From DATFVA01 sp963764235 (lineage in GTDB: Bacteria > Bacteroidota > Ignavibacteria > Ignavibacteriales > Ignavibacteriaceae): DNA of 64,000 nt. The notes below the pieces were generated by a model, which made no database searches, had not been told where the DNA came from, and saw only the letters and a list, made by a program, of their open reading frames with translations. The stretch lies in the NCBI GenBank assembly GCA_963764235.1, contig CAVXRO010000006.1:310001-374000 (forward strand), read 5' to 3'. How positions within the stretch are numbered: the stretch's first letter is position 1; every line of letters starts with the position of its first letter. The position numbers were made by a program, and so were the translations under genes. Shown in pieces: positions 55,622 to 64,000 of the stretch.

Positions 55622-58093
55622 ATGAAGAAGAAACCCGGAAACGGAAAGGTAAAGCCTGCCGAAGATAAACCTTTATTAGTGAAGAATAAAAAAAAGCTGC
55701 TCGGACTATTTCTAATTATATTCTCCGTTTTTCTGCTTTTAAGTCTACTTTCCTATTCAAGGTATGACCAGGCTGTTCTTAACTACAAATTTTCAGACCT
55801 CTTCAGGGTATTTAATCCTGAAACCAACTTCAGAGGAACAAACAACCTTGTAGGTATCACAGGTGCATACCTTGCGGATTTCTTTATTAACAACACCCTG
55901 GGTATCTTCTCCGCGATCTTCCCGGTTATAATCTTCGTTTGGGGATTTTCCTACTTTAAGAAGATCTCTTTCAAGACGATGATCAGTGCCTTTAACTTCC
56001 TTCTGATAGCAGGATTAATACTAGCCTCATTTTTCGGGGTGCTGAGGGCAAGGTTCGATCTTTTTTCCAATACATATGAAATATCAGGAGCAATAGGCGA
56101 TTTCCTTGGTGAAGGTACTGGAAGACTTCTCGGCGGCGCAGGAAGTATTATATTTTTGTTTGCCTTGTTCATGGTCCTTATTATCCTGGCTTTCAAAATT
56201 GATCTTGAAAAGGTCACTGCTTTCCTCAAAGAATTCATCCTCCAAAAAACAAAACAAACAGGTAAAATCAGGATAAATAGACCCGAGGCTGAAGAAAAAA
56301 ATCTTCAGAAAATTAAGGATTTAGGGGAGGATAAAAAGAAGAAGAGGAAAAAAAGCAAAGATGAAATTATCAGTCCTGAAGAATTGATGGCAGAGGAAGA
56401 GCAGGAACAGACCAGAATAAGGATTATCAGGAATGATGCGGGACAGGAAACTGCTATGGAAATAAAGAAACCGAAGGCTGAGATAAGAGATGAAGATGTG
56501 ATGCAGAAGAGTGAAACAAAAAAAGTCGACCTCGAAAAAACAGGCGAGATGCCTGAAAGAAATCCCGAACATGACCAGGATGAAAAACTGCCTGATCCAT
56601 GGGATGAGAAATTAAATTTTAAGAAAGCAGGACTTGATCTGCTCGACCCCGCTCCCGCAGAGGATTTTAAGGTAGCCGAGGAAGAACTCACAAGAAATGC
56701 CGAGCTGCTTAAAGAAAAGCTTAAGCTGTTTGATATTGAAATACAGGATATATCTGTTACTCCCGGCCCCGTAGTCACTCTATATGAAATTGTTCCGGCG
56801 CCTGGGGTTAAAATCAGTAAAATCGTTTCACTTGAGAACGATATTGCGCTTGCACTTGCCGCCCGGGGAATCAGGATAATTGCCCCGATCCCGGGGAAAA
56901 GTGCGATAGGTGTTGAGATACCGAATGCCGAAGCATCACTTGTAAACGCCCGGTCTGTTTTAAACAAAGTTACCGATTCAAAGATGGAACTTCCCATGGC
57001 ATTCGGGAAAACCATCAGCGGCGAGGTATACATCACCGATCTGTCAAAGATGCCTCACCTGCTTATAGCGGGATCTACGGGATCCGGAAAGAGCGTCGGT
57101 ATAAATATGATCATAAGCAGTCTTCTTTACACAAAAGAACCGGCGGACGTGAAGCTGATTATGATCGATCCCAAAAAGATTGAACTGTCATTTTATAATA
57201 AGCTGCGCAGACATTACCTTGCCGTTTCTCCTGACCTTGAAGAAGAAATCATCACCAATCCTCAGAACGCCGTGCTCCTGCTTAAGAGCGTAGAGATCGA
57301 GATGGAGAAAAGGTATGATCGCCTTGCAAAGGCGGGTGTAAGAAACATCGTTGATTATAATAAAAAAGTTTCCGATCCGAAGAAAAGGCCTCATGATACA
57401 GATGAAATAAAACACCATTACCTGCCGTACCTTATCGTCATAATCGACGAGCTTGCTGACCTTATGATTACTGCCGGCAAAGAGGTGGAAGAGCCGATAG
57501 CTAGACTTGCACAGCTGGCGAGGGCTGTGGGCATACACCTGGTGCTGGCTACACAAAGACCGTCGGTTAATGTGATTACCGGCGTAATCAAAGCGAACTT
57601 CTCGGCAAGAGTTGCCTACCAGGTCGCAACCAAAATAGATTCAAGAACGATCCTCGATATGAACGGAGCTGAACAGCTGCTTGGAAAAGGCGATATGCTA
57701 TTCCTGCCGACCGGTCAGCCTAAACCGATACGCATTCAAAACGCGTTTATTTCTACCGATGAGGTTGAACGCATCACAAATTACATTTACTCGCAGCCGG
57801 GATATTCTAAACCCTATTTCCTTCCTTCAATTTATGAGAAGAAAAAGGACAGCAGCGGGTTCCTGACCGATATGGATCCTATGTTTGAGGATGCTGCGAG
57901 GGTTATTGTGCGCCATCAGCAGGGATCAGTTTCACTGCTTCAGAGGAGATTAAAGCTGGGTTATTCCCGCGCAGCAAGGATTGTGGATCAGCTTGAAGAA
58001 GCAGGTATTGTTGGTCCTAATGACGGCAGCAAAGCCCGCACCGTTCTCGTCGAAAACGAAGAACAACTCGAAACAATTCTCAGATCACTGTAG
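55622..58093 (+). CDS. ftsK: DNA translocase FtsK/SpoIIIE
   Basis: The 823-residue septal motor moves chromosome ends at division. It has four predicted N-terminal membrane segments (first near 22-42, LLGLFLIIFSVFLLLSLLSY), a charged linker (about 205-345), then the motor: the alpha domain with FDIEIQDISVTPGPVVTLYE, Walker A GSTGSGKSVGIN near 485, Walker B LIVIIDELADLM, and the C-terminal gamma domain ending SVSLLQRRLKLGYSRAARIV. The gamma domain reads KOPS-type DNA sites. The linker is short compared with E. coli. All parts are present. Confidence 0.96.
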   Translation: MKKKPGNGKVKPAEDKPLLVKNKKKLLGLFLIIFSVFLLLSLLSYSRYDQAVLNYKFSDLFRVFNPETNFRGTNNLVGITGAYLADFFINNTLGIFSAIFPVIIFVWGFSYFKKISFKTMISAFNFLLIAGLILASFFGVLRARFDLFSNTYEISGAIGDFLGEGTGRLLGGAGSIIFLFALFMVLIILAFKIDLEKVTAFLKEFILQKTKQTGKIRINRPEAEEKNLQKIKDLGEDKKKKRKKSKDEIISPEELMAEEEQEQTRIRIIRNDAGQETAMEIKKPKAEIRDEDVMQKSETKKVDLEKTGEMPERNPEHDQDEKLPDPWDEKLNFKKAGLDLLDPAPAEDFKVAEEELTRNAELLKEKLKLFDIEIQDISVTPGPVVTLYEIVPAPGVKISKIVSLENDIALALAARGIRIIAPIPGKSAIGVEIPNAEASLVNARSVLNKVTDSKMELPMAFGKTISGEVYITDLSKMPHLLIAGSTGSGKSVGINMIISSLLYTKEPADVKLIMIDPKKIELSFYNKLRRHYLAVSPDLEEEIITNPQNAVLLLKSVEIEMEKRYDRLAKAGVRNIVDYNKKVSDPKKRPHDTDEIKHHYLPYLIVIIDELADLMITAGKEVEEPIARLAQLARAVGIHLVLATQRPSVNVITGVIKANFSARVAYQVATKIDSRTILDMNGAEQLLGKGDMLFLPTGQPKPIRIQNAFISTDEVERITNYIYSQPGYSKPYFLPSIYEKKKDSSGFLTDMDPMFEDAARVIVRHQQGSVSLLQRRLKLGYSRAARIVDQLEEAGIVGPNDGSKARTVLVENEEQLETILRSL

Positions 58094-58198
58094 TAAACCT
58101 CCCTGGTATATCCCTGTTCTATGCCAAATTCAATTTTTTATAACTGCATTTATGCTTAAATTCGAAGTCGCAATTCTGCGATCATGAAAGGCTTAATT

Positions 58199-58798
58199 AT
58201 GAAAAAATCACTTTTAATCATATTATCAATGTTTTTATGGGTAACTGTATTTGGACAGGACAACGGTAATGAGCTGCTCAAGTCTGTTCAGTCGAAATAC
58301 AATTCTATTAAAACTCTTTCTGTTAATTTTATAAAGATGTCGGGAAGCAAGGAAGATTTCTCCGGAAAATTATACCTGAAAAAAGAAAATAAATTAAGGA
58401 TCGAGCTGAAGAACAATACAATAGTAACGGACGGCGAAACCTTCTGGAATTATAACAAAAAGGAAAATAAAGTCATCATAAATAATTATGATGCTGAGCA
58501 ACCTACTGAGCTCTCCTTTAACAACTTTATACAGGTTTACCCGTCTAAGAGCGATGTAAGTTCAGGTGAAGAGGGAGGTTATAAGACTCTAACCCTCGAA
58601 CCGAAAAACTCAGGACTCAATTTTAATAGTGCCAAATTATATATAAATAACGATAACCTGGTAGAAAAAGTTATAATCGACAGCAATTCAGGTAAATCAA
58701 CTATTACATTATCGGGATATAAACTGAACCCGGATATTCCCGATTCCGAATTTTCATATTCACCCGCAAAAGGAATTAAGGTCATTGACCTCAGGTAA
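58199..58798 (+). CDS. lolA: LolA-like outer-membrane lipoprotein carrier
   Basis: ATG 58199 has AAAGG eight bases before it and fits better than the ATG at 58184. The 199-residue periplasmic protein has a signal peptide (MKKSLLIILSMFLWVTVFGQ), then the LolA barrel: VQSKYNSIKTLSVNFIKM, FSGKLYLKKENKLRIELKN, and SDGETFWNYNKKENKVII-type strands with C-terminal PDIPDSEFSYSPAKGIKVID. The match to LolA is to fold pattern and the ethic of order rather than to strict residues, so the symbol is used with moderate trust. It lies upstream of flippase-like and barrel genes in one operon. Confidence 0.8.
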   Translation: MKKSLLIILSMFLWVTVFGQDNGNELLKSVQSKYNSIKTLSVNFIKMSGSKEDFSGKLYLKKENKLRIELKNNTIVTDGETFWNYNKKENKVIINNYDAEQPTELSFNNFIQVYPSKSDVSSGEEGGYKTLTLEPKNSGLNFNSAKLYINNDNLVEKVIIDSNSGKSTITLSGYKLNPDIPDSEFSYSPAKGIKVIDLR

Positions 58799-59831
58799 AA
58801 AGGAAAAACATATTGCGAAGAGAGATATAATTAACCTTGGTATCTCCCTTATCTTAACTGCGGTTTTCCTTTATATCGCTTTTTACGATGTGAACTTTGG
58901 TGAAGTCCTTGATACAGCTTCAAAGGCGTCTATCTTCTGGATAGTGGTTTTCATAATCGTGCTTTTATTATCACATTATCTCCGCGCTGTCAGATGGAAA
59001 GTAATTATAAGTTCTGTTAAACCTGACGCTTCCATGAAAAATCTGTTCGGTTCTCTTATGGTTGGTTACGGTGTAAACTGCGTAATACCCCGTCTGGGTG
59101 AAATAACGCGGGCGGTTCTTCTGGGCAGATGGGAAAGAATATCCAGATCCTCAATGTTCGGTACTGTTATAGTTGAGCGGGTAATTGATATAATATTCCT
59201 CGGCCTTTCTGTTATAGTTGCCGCATTAATATACAGCGGGAACATTTACCTAAGTTTTCCATGGCTTAAAACCACACTTTATATTACCTCCGCGCTGATT
59301 GCTATATTTCTAATTTTTATTTTGCTTGTTGTCAGATTCAAGGAAAAGTTTTACGGGGTAATAGTAAATCTTCTCGGTAAATTTTCGGAAAAACTTGCAC
59401 ATGAAGCAGGATATATTTTTAAGATGCTAACCGAAGGTTTTACCAGTCTTAAAGGGACTCGTAACTACTTTTTTACTTTCCTGTTCAGCGTATTAATAAT
59501 GGTTTTTTATGCTCTGAATGCGTACGTGGGAATGATCATGATAGGACTTCCTCATGTAACTTTCGGAATGGCCTGGATCCTGATGAGTATCAGCGCGATC
59601 GGGGTGGTTATCCCTACGCCGGGAGGTACGGGTTCATACCATGCTCTTGCAAAGTCAGCCCTGGTTTTACTTTTCGGATACGGCGAGGTTATAAGTCTCG
59701 CTTATGCATTTCTAACGCATATTATATCATACTCTTTGTTCATTATATTATCATTACTTATTTTCTTTGTACTTAACAGGCAGCACGATAATCTAATTAA
59801 TGTAGTCGAAACAGAAATGGAAGAGTTATGA
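58785..59831 (+). CDS. flippase-like (LPG synthase TM/UPF0104) membrane protein
   Basis: The 348-residue protein has about eight membrane helices and the family's SHYLRAVRWKVIISSVKPDA, LFGSLMVGYGVNCVIPRLGE and VIPTPGGTGSYHALAKSAL blocks. It corresponds to the integral half of MprF-type lysylphosphatidylglycerol synthases without the synthase domain. Such stand-alone proteins are thought to move lipids across the membrane. The start is TTG at 58785, with AAGG before it and overlapping the LolA-like stop by 14 bases. Its end overlaps the barrel gene by four. Confidence 0.88.
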   Translation: MTSGKKEKHIAKRDIINLGISLILTAVFLYIAFYDVNFGEVLDTASKASIFWIVVFIIVLLLSHYLRAVRWKVIISSVKPDASMKNLFGSLMVGYGVNCVIPRLGEITRAVLLGRWERISRSSMFGTVIVERVIDIIFLGLSVIVAALIYSGNIYLSFPWLKTTLYITSALIAIFLIFILLVVRFKEKFYGVIVNLLGKFSEKLAHEAGYIFKMLTEGFTSLKGTRNYFFTFLFSVLIMVFYALNAYVGMIMIGLPHVTFGMAWILMSISAIGVVIPTPGGTGSYHALAKSALVLLFGYGEVISLAYAFLTHIISYSLFIILSLLIFFVLNRQHDNLINVVETEMEEL

Positions 59832-60460
59832 AATATTTATTTTCAGTATTGGCAGCGATGATGTATCTGTCGCAGGGCTATGCACAAAATGAAGTCCATG
59901 CCGGTATGGGTATAAACTTCGGAAGTACTCCTTCGCTTAAGGATTATATCAACCAAATTGCGGGGTATGATGAAATGGCAAGCTTTAATTCGGCTGTTAT
60001 CTTTTCAGCAGAATATGATCACGCTGTTTCGAATACCTATGATATCGGTCTTGAAGTTGCCTATCTCCTCAGCTCGGTAACTTTCAGCTCTTACGGTACA
60101 TATGATTTTTCATACCACGTAATAATGCCGACAATTACATCCTATTACGTTATAAGAGGAGAAGGATACAACTTTAAATTCGGAGGCGGTGTTGGAATAC
60201 GTCTTGTGAGCGCCGACGAATCATTCCCGTCATCCCCGTCAGCAAAAAATTTTACTTCAACAGGATTTGGTTTCCTGTTAAGAGCCGCTGGGAATACAAG
60301 ACTCAGTGATAGATTTTATGTTTATATATCCGGTGATCTGAGGTATGATCTAAACGGCGACCTTAAAGGTTGGGAGGAAAATCACAGTACAAATTACAAC
60401 CAGGTAAACTTGAATACATTTTCTGCGGGAGTCAGTCTCGGAATTACATACATGTTTTAG
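59828..60460 (+). CDS. outer-membrane beta-barrel protein
   Basis: The 210-residue protein has a signal peptide (about 1-19, LFSVLAAMMYLSQGYA), then alternating barrel strands with glycine and aromatic residues (FKFGGGVGIRLVSADE, FGFLLRAAGNTRLSDRFYVY), ending in TFSAGVSLGITYMF with a terminal Phe, the usual BAM recognition end. Function is not recognisable. It overlaps the flippase-like gene by four bases and precedes uppP by 9, so it is part of the envelope operon. Confidence 0.85.
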   Translation: MKYLFSVLAAMMYLSQGYAQNEVHAGMGINFGSTPSLKDYINQIAGYDEMASFNSAVIFSAEYDHAVSNTYDIGLEVAYLLSSVTFSSYGTYDFSYHVIMPTITSYYVIRGEGYNFKFGGGVGIRLVSADESFPSSPSAKNFTSTGFGFLLRAAGNTRLSDRFYVYISGDLRYDLNGDLKGWEENHSTNYNQVNLNTFSAGVSLGITYMF

Positions 60461-60469
60461 GAGATCTTA

Positions 60470-61318
60470 TTGAATATACTTGACGCTATCATTCTTGGAA
60501 TTATACAGGGGATAACAGAATTCTTACCTATCAGCAGTACTGGTCACCTTACAGTTGCCGGCAAGCTGATGAACCTGATATCATCAGACAAGCCGGAGGA
60601 ATGGACCGCTTTTATCGCCGTAATCCAGTTGGGTACTATGCTGGCAATCCTGATCTATTTCTGGAACGATCTGGTTCACATACTAATTTCCTTCTGGAAG
60701 GAAAATGTAATCAGAAGAGTAGGTTTTGCAGAGCAGTCGTTTCAATCGAGAACCGGCTGGTTCATAATTGTAGGCACGCTCCCCGTAGTGTTTATAGGAC
60801 TTCTTTTCAAGGATGTTATCGAAGGAGCCTTCACCAAAGATCTGTTCGTCATAGCGATAAACCTTATTGTATTCGCTGTTATTCTGGCAGTTGCTGAGAA
60901 GGTCGGCAAAAGAGTAAAAACAGAAAAAGAAATTTCCTTATTTGATTCTCTTTTTATCGGAATCGCACAGGCATTTGCTCTCATCCCCGGTGCATCAAGA
61001 TCAGGAACAACAATTACCGGCGGTTTATTCAGAGGACTAAAGAGAGAGGATGCCGCACGCTTTTCATTTCTTTTAAGTGTGCCGGCTGTGCTGGCAAGTG
61101 GACTTCTGGAGCTTTACCAGTCTCTCAGCCTCTTAAACGGCACAATGTGGGTTAACCTTATAATAGCAACTATTGCCGCAGCTGTCAGCGGATACCTTGC
61201 AATTGATTTCCTGTTGAAATATCTTAGAAAACATTCAACATTCCTTTTCATTTATTACAGGATAATCGCCGGTATAATCATTCTTGTTCTGATCGGTTTA
61301 AATATTATTCAACCTTAG
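60470..61318 (+). CDS. uppP: undecaprenyl-diphosphatase
   Basis: The 282-residue membrane enzyme (BacA type) dephosphorylates undecaprenyl diphosphate so the carrier can be reused for wall and surface glycan synthesis. It has the E-rich motif GIIQGITEFLPISSTGHLTV and the second repeat IGIAQAFALIPGASRSGTTI with the catalytic PGxSRSG segment. Length matches (about 270-280). The start is TTG at 60470, with AGGAG just upstream. The cyclophilin gene follows after 5 bases. Confidence 0.95.
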   Translation: MNILDAIILGIIQGITEFLPISSTGHLTVAGKLMNLISSDKPEEWTAFIAVIQLGTMLAILIYFWNDLVHILISFWKENVIRRVGFAEQSFQSRTGWFIIVGTLPVVFIGLLFKDVIEGAFTKDLFVIAINLIVFAVILAVAEKVGKRVKTEKEISLFDSLFIGIAQAFALIPGASRSGTTITGGLFRGLKREDAARFSFLLSVPAVLASGLLELYQSLSLLNGTMWVNLIIATIAAAVSGYLAIDFLLKYLRKHSTFLFIYYRIIAGIIILVLIGLNIIQP

Positions 61319-61326
61319 GAGATATG

Positions 61327-61935
61327 ATGAAAAAAATATTAATCTTTGCGGTACTCGCATTTATAGGATGCAATCAGAAAAGTACGGACGGAAAAAATAA
61401 TCAACCAACAACAAATAGTGAGAATGCTAAAGTGGAAATAAAAAACGACACAACGACTGTAGCAGTTTTTAATACCAATATGGGAAAATTTGAAGCCGAG
61501 CTTTATCCGGATAAAGCCCCCAAAACCGTTGAGAACTTTACCGGTCTCGCCGAAAAAGGATATTACAAAGGCGTTAGCTTTCACCGCGTAATTCCCAACT
61601 TTATGATCCAGGGCGGCGATCCTACCGGTACAGGCCGCGGCGGCGAGAGCATCTGGGGCAAACCATTCGAAGATGAAGTAAACACAGGACTTGAGTTTGA
61701 TTCACCGGGCATACTTGCGATGGCTAACGCCGGGCCCAACACAAACGGAAGCCAGTTCTTTATCACCGTTGCACCCACACCATGGCTGAATGGCCATCAT
61801 ACGATTTTCGGAAAGATCATCGGCGGGATGGACGTAGTAAACTCAATATCGCAGGTTAAAAGAAACGCCCAGGACAGACCACTGACCGATGTAGTAATAG
61901 AAAACATAACAATCGAAAAACGCACCCAGCAATAA
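61327..61935 (+). CDS. peptidyl-prolyl cis-trans isomerase, cyclophilin-type lipoprotein
   Basis: The 202-residue product has a lipoprotein signal (KKILIFAVLAFIGC, cysteine about 15), then a cyclophilin domain with VENFTGLAEKGYYKGVSFHR, VIPNFMIQGGDPTGTGRGG, LAMANAGPNTNGSQFFIT and WLNGHHTIFGKI. The active-site Arg, Phe and Gln residues are present. It folds exported proteins at the envelope. AGGAG lies five bases before ATG 61327; an ATG one codon earlier is too close to it. It ends the long plus-strand run, and a terminator follows. Confidence 0.95.
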   Translation: MKKILIFAVLAFIGCNQKSTDGKNNQPTTNSENAKVEIKNDTTTVAVFNTNMGKFEAELYPDKAPKTVENFTGLAEKGYYKGVSFHRVIPNFMIQGGDPTGTGRGGESIWGKPFEDEVNTGLEFDSPGILAMANAGPNTNGSQFFITVAPTPWLNGHHTIFGKIIGGMDVVNSISQVKRNAQDRPLTDVVIENITIEKRTQQ

Positions 61936-61945
61936 ACTTTATGCG

Positions 61946-61974
61946 AGAGGCTGCCTTTGAGACAGCCTCTTCCT
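61946..61974 (+). terminator. terminator after the cyclophilin gene
   Basis: AGAGGCTG (61946-61953) pairs with CAGCCTCT (61963-61970) around a 9-base loop, followed by T-rich tcctttattc. It lies 10 bases past the stop and between convergent genes. Confidence 0.8.
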
Positions 61975-61997
61975 TTATTCACTCAACTGTTAATCCA

Positions 61998-63004
61998 TTA
62001 CTTCAGCAATAACATCTTCTTCGAACTTACGAAGTCGTTCGCACGAAGCTGGTATATGTATACTTCGCTTGCCAGTCTTGAAGCATTGAAATTAACTGAA
62101 TACCTTCCTTGATTCTTCTGCTCGTTGGCCAGGGTTGCAACTTCTTTACCGAGTACATCATAGATCTTAAGGGTCACAAATCCTGCCTGAGGTATCTGAT
62201 AGTTTATTGTTGTTGCCGGGTTGAAGGGATTCGGGAAGTTCTGAGACAGGTTATAACTAATGGGTAATTTTGTGCCGTCAAAGTTTATCTGGTTGTAACC
62301 TTTTTTATTTAACTGTTCACCACCATTCTGAACATTACCAAGAAAATAATCAGCATCTCCTTGTACTGATGTTGTTAACCTTAAATAATAATCACCTGCA
62401 GTAAGGCTGCTGCAGTCAACCTGGTAGGATATATTTGAATGCTTATCAAGCTGTTCTCTACTGTATGTGATGTTATCGAAAGTTCCCACAACTTCTCCGG
62501 ACATCTCACTTACCAGTTCAGCTTTGAAGTTTACAATATCATCTTCGGTAAGAAGAGAATCTGCCTCTTCCCGATCAAGCACATAGTAAAAATCTGTAAA
62601 ATAAAATTCTGATCCCGGGTTTAATTCAAAAGATTCTGACCTAACCAGGTCGTTTAATTCCGTCTGAGAACTATAGGCAACAGTATCAGGACAGTCAATG
62701 AACTTTATTACGCTGTCATCGACGATGATATCGCCAATATCGAAAAGGAATTCTATTCCGTTTTTGGCAATGACGCCTTCTCTGCCGTATGCTATATCAA
62801 TATAATCCGAGATTTTATTAGTTCCTTCACCGCTTGCAAAGTCCTGATTGAATGCTGTGGTGGTCAATGCCATATCATAAGGAGTGCTTGAGGTTGATAA
62901 TACACATCCCCCGATATTATCCAATGCAGAACCATTTGATATCTAAATGTAGAAAAGAAAAAGATAATTACGATTATTAAATGAATGGTAAGCACCCGCT
63001 ACAT
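61998..63004 (-). pseudogene. type IX sorting-domain secreted protein, 5' end disrupted
   Basis: The main frame (from about 62940 down to 61998) encodes an unknown region with a Gly-Asp-rich segment, then the C-terminal sorting module NLSQNFPNPFNPATTINYQ through ASRLASEVYIYQL to SSKKMLLLK. It has no start codon: the frame begins at a stop and then ISNGSALDN. Just upstream in another frame lies the missing signal peptide, RVLTIHLIIVIIFFFSTF, preceded by AGGAGG and an ATG at 63004 whose second codon is TAG (or a GTG at 62995). One lost base near 62944-62945 would join the two frames. The TAG would need a second change unless GTG is the start. The rest of the protein is unrecognised. Confidence 0.6.
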
Positions 63005-63018
63005 ATTTCCTCCTGTTT

Positions 63019-64000
63019 TTATTTGGTAATTATAGTAACAACAGCCTTAGCTCCTTCATATCCCACCACACAGGTTGTGTTACCTGAAGTTGATAAACTT
63101 TCATAATCACCCCCCTGTAAAGCTATTGAGGACAGAACCTGCCAGCTATAACCATTGAAATGCGCAAAGTATCCAAATCCCCCTGTGGCATATATATCAT
63201 TATAATCATTACCGCGTATTCTAAATGTGAAATTATGGGGCAATGACTTTTCTTCTTTCCAGATATCCCCTGCATTATTAAAAACACCGCTTCCCCCGGC
63301 ATATATTTTATCACCCGAATTAAACCATAATGTATATAATGTTCTCTGTGGTGTCCAGCTTAAAGTATCTACACTGTTATTATTTATCCTTAATAATTTC
63401 TTTTGATCATTTGTTCCGAAATTTGAAGCTGCGCAGAGGATTAATTGTTCACCAGAGTTATCAGTGTTTCCCCAGATATCATTTATATTCACATCCGTTC
63501 TGCTTTCTATTCTGCTCCAAAGTCTGTTTTTGTAGTGGGCTATAAATCCATTACTGCTTACAACGTAATAGTCATTTCGCGATACTCCCCAAACTTTATT
63601 TGCAGATCCATTGAGTTGTGTTATTAAAGAACAATCATTTGTGAATTCAGTTCCGTTGTAATGAGAAATACTGCCATCTATATGAGCGAACAGAATATTA
63701 TCTGATGAGAATACAAAAATTGCTTTTATTGGAGGATAAACCACACCGCCACACGCATTAGTTTTTATTCTTTTCAATTCCCACCGGCTTCCATCCCAAT
63801 GTGCTGCATTATAAGCATCGGGATTGGGTACTCCTGTCGAATCCAGTAGATAAATCTCACCAACAGCCCAGATGTTATTCTCATCGATTATTGCAACATC
63901 ATTAAGTATACTGCTGCTATGCTCGCCAAAGATCCAGGTCTGCCAGGCAAAATTATTAGTAGTTGTATCAAGCGTAACTATCTCTAACAAATCGCTTGAA
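63019..64000 (-). CDS. secreted beta-propeller-like protein, partial (start outside window)
   Basis: The open frame continues past 64000, so at least its N-terminus is missing. The visible 327 or so residues have repeated short motifs such as NNIWAVGEIYLL, AAHWDGSRWELKRI, VWGVSRNDYYVVSSNGFIAHYKN, DIWGNTDNSGEQL and GDKIYAGGSGVFNN. About five to six degenerate blade-like repeats fit a WD/Kelch-type beta-propeller common in secreted Ignavibacteria proteins. No catalytic motif is seen. It sits directly upstream of the sorting-domain gene on the same strand, with 14 bases to its AGGAGG-linked ATG. Confidence 0.65.
   Translation of the reverse strand, partial: SSDLLEIVTLDTTTNNFAWQTWIFGEHSSSILNDVAIIDENNIWAVGEIYLLDSTGVPNPDAYNAAHWDGSRWELKRIKTNACGGVVYPPIKAIFVFSSDNILFAHIDGSISHYNGTEFTNDCSLITQLNGSANKVWGVSRNDYYVVSSNGFIAHYKNRLWSRIESRTDVNINDIWGNTDNSGEQLILCAASNFGTNDQKKLLRINNNSVDTLSWTPQRTLYTLWFNSGDKIYAGGSGVFNNAGDIWKEEKSLPHNFTFRIRGNDYNDIYATGGFGYFAHFNGYSWQVLSSIALQGGDYESLSTSGNTTCVVGYEGAKAVVTIITK

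Noticed and set aside
56305..57036. 243-residue antisense ORF in ftsK
   Set aside because: Ser/Phe-rich shadow of the charged linker and motor. No start signal and no family features.
1..64000. tRNA, rRNA, CRISPR arrays, insertion sequences, prophage, toxin-antitoxin or defence systems
   Set aside because: I looked on both strands for cloverleaf-like sets, regular repeats, transposase or integrase motifs and typical defence domains and saw none.

Overview
The window looks like chromosomal DNA of a member of the Ignavibacteria (Bacteroidota/Chlorobiota side of the FCB group), probably a free-living heterotroph. The evidence is moderate to low GC, two secreted proteins ending in the SQNYPNPFNPAT-type C-terminal sorting module fed to type IX secretion, a fused transaldolase/glucose-6-phosphate isomerase, a large DUF2723 membrane protein, and lipoproteins and outer-membrane barrels of a diderm cell. 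I see no rRNA, tRNA, CRISPR array, transposase, integrase or phage gene. This is core and housekeeping DNA rather than an accessory island.

Layout. Positions 1-24,800 are almost entirely minus strand: a decayed oxidoreductase fragment, an outer-membrane barrel, a Rieske/AIF-type oxidoreductase, a complete MalEFGK-type sugar importer with a DUF72 protein at its end, an oxidative-stress pair (Cu/Zn SOD lipoprotein, DJ-1/PfpI protein), and a pentose-phosphate operon (transketolase, transaldolase-isomerase fusion, HAD phosphatase, 6-phosphogluconate dehydrogenase, glucose-6-phosphate dehydrogenase, class I disulfide reductase). FtsH, GalT, a PRC-barrel protein, Fpg/MutM and L-2-hydroxyglutarate oxidase follow. 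Positions 24,900-42,230 are mixed: YceI protein, LOG-family protein, two glycosyltransferases, the DUF2723 giant, RluE-type pseudouridine synthase, an MscL with a zinc-ribbon tail, a secreted subtilase, DedA, VOC, TMEM175-type channel, beta-carbonic anhydrase, an ArsC/Spx-like protein, an SLC13 permease, MscS and LapA. Positions 42,317-61,935 form one long plus-strand stretch of translation/RNA genes (rimP-nusA-infB-rbfA-truB-ribF-rpsO-pnp-rng), then fsa, gcvT, comB, ftsK and envelope genes (LolA-like, flippase-like, barrel, uppP, cyclophilin). The last 2 kb is minus strand again: a disrupted sorting-domain protein and a secreted beta-propeller-like protein running off the window end.

How the genes work together. 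The sugar importer, GalT, oxidative pentose-phosphate enzymes and two transaldolases point to sugar catabolism with strong NADPH production. NADPH users and oxidative defence (disulfide reductase, SOD, DJ-1, Rieske oxidoreductase) sit beside them.

The most striking observation is about sequence integrity. Five otherwise conserved genes are each broken by a single one-base indel: tal-pgi, galT, fpg, the ArsC-like gene and the last sorting-domain gene. They lie on both strands and shift in both directions. This pattern suggests assembly or sequencing indels more than biology, but it should be resolved before any of them is called a pseudogene. I did not find a convincing new multi-gene system. 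The better biological leads are the zinc-ribbon MscL, the terminator-like hairpin just before the rimP start, the disulfide reductase translationally overlapping zwf, and an orphan comB.
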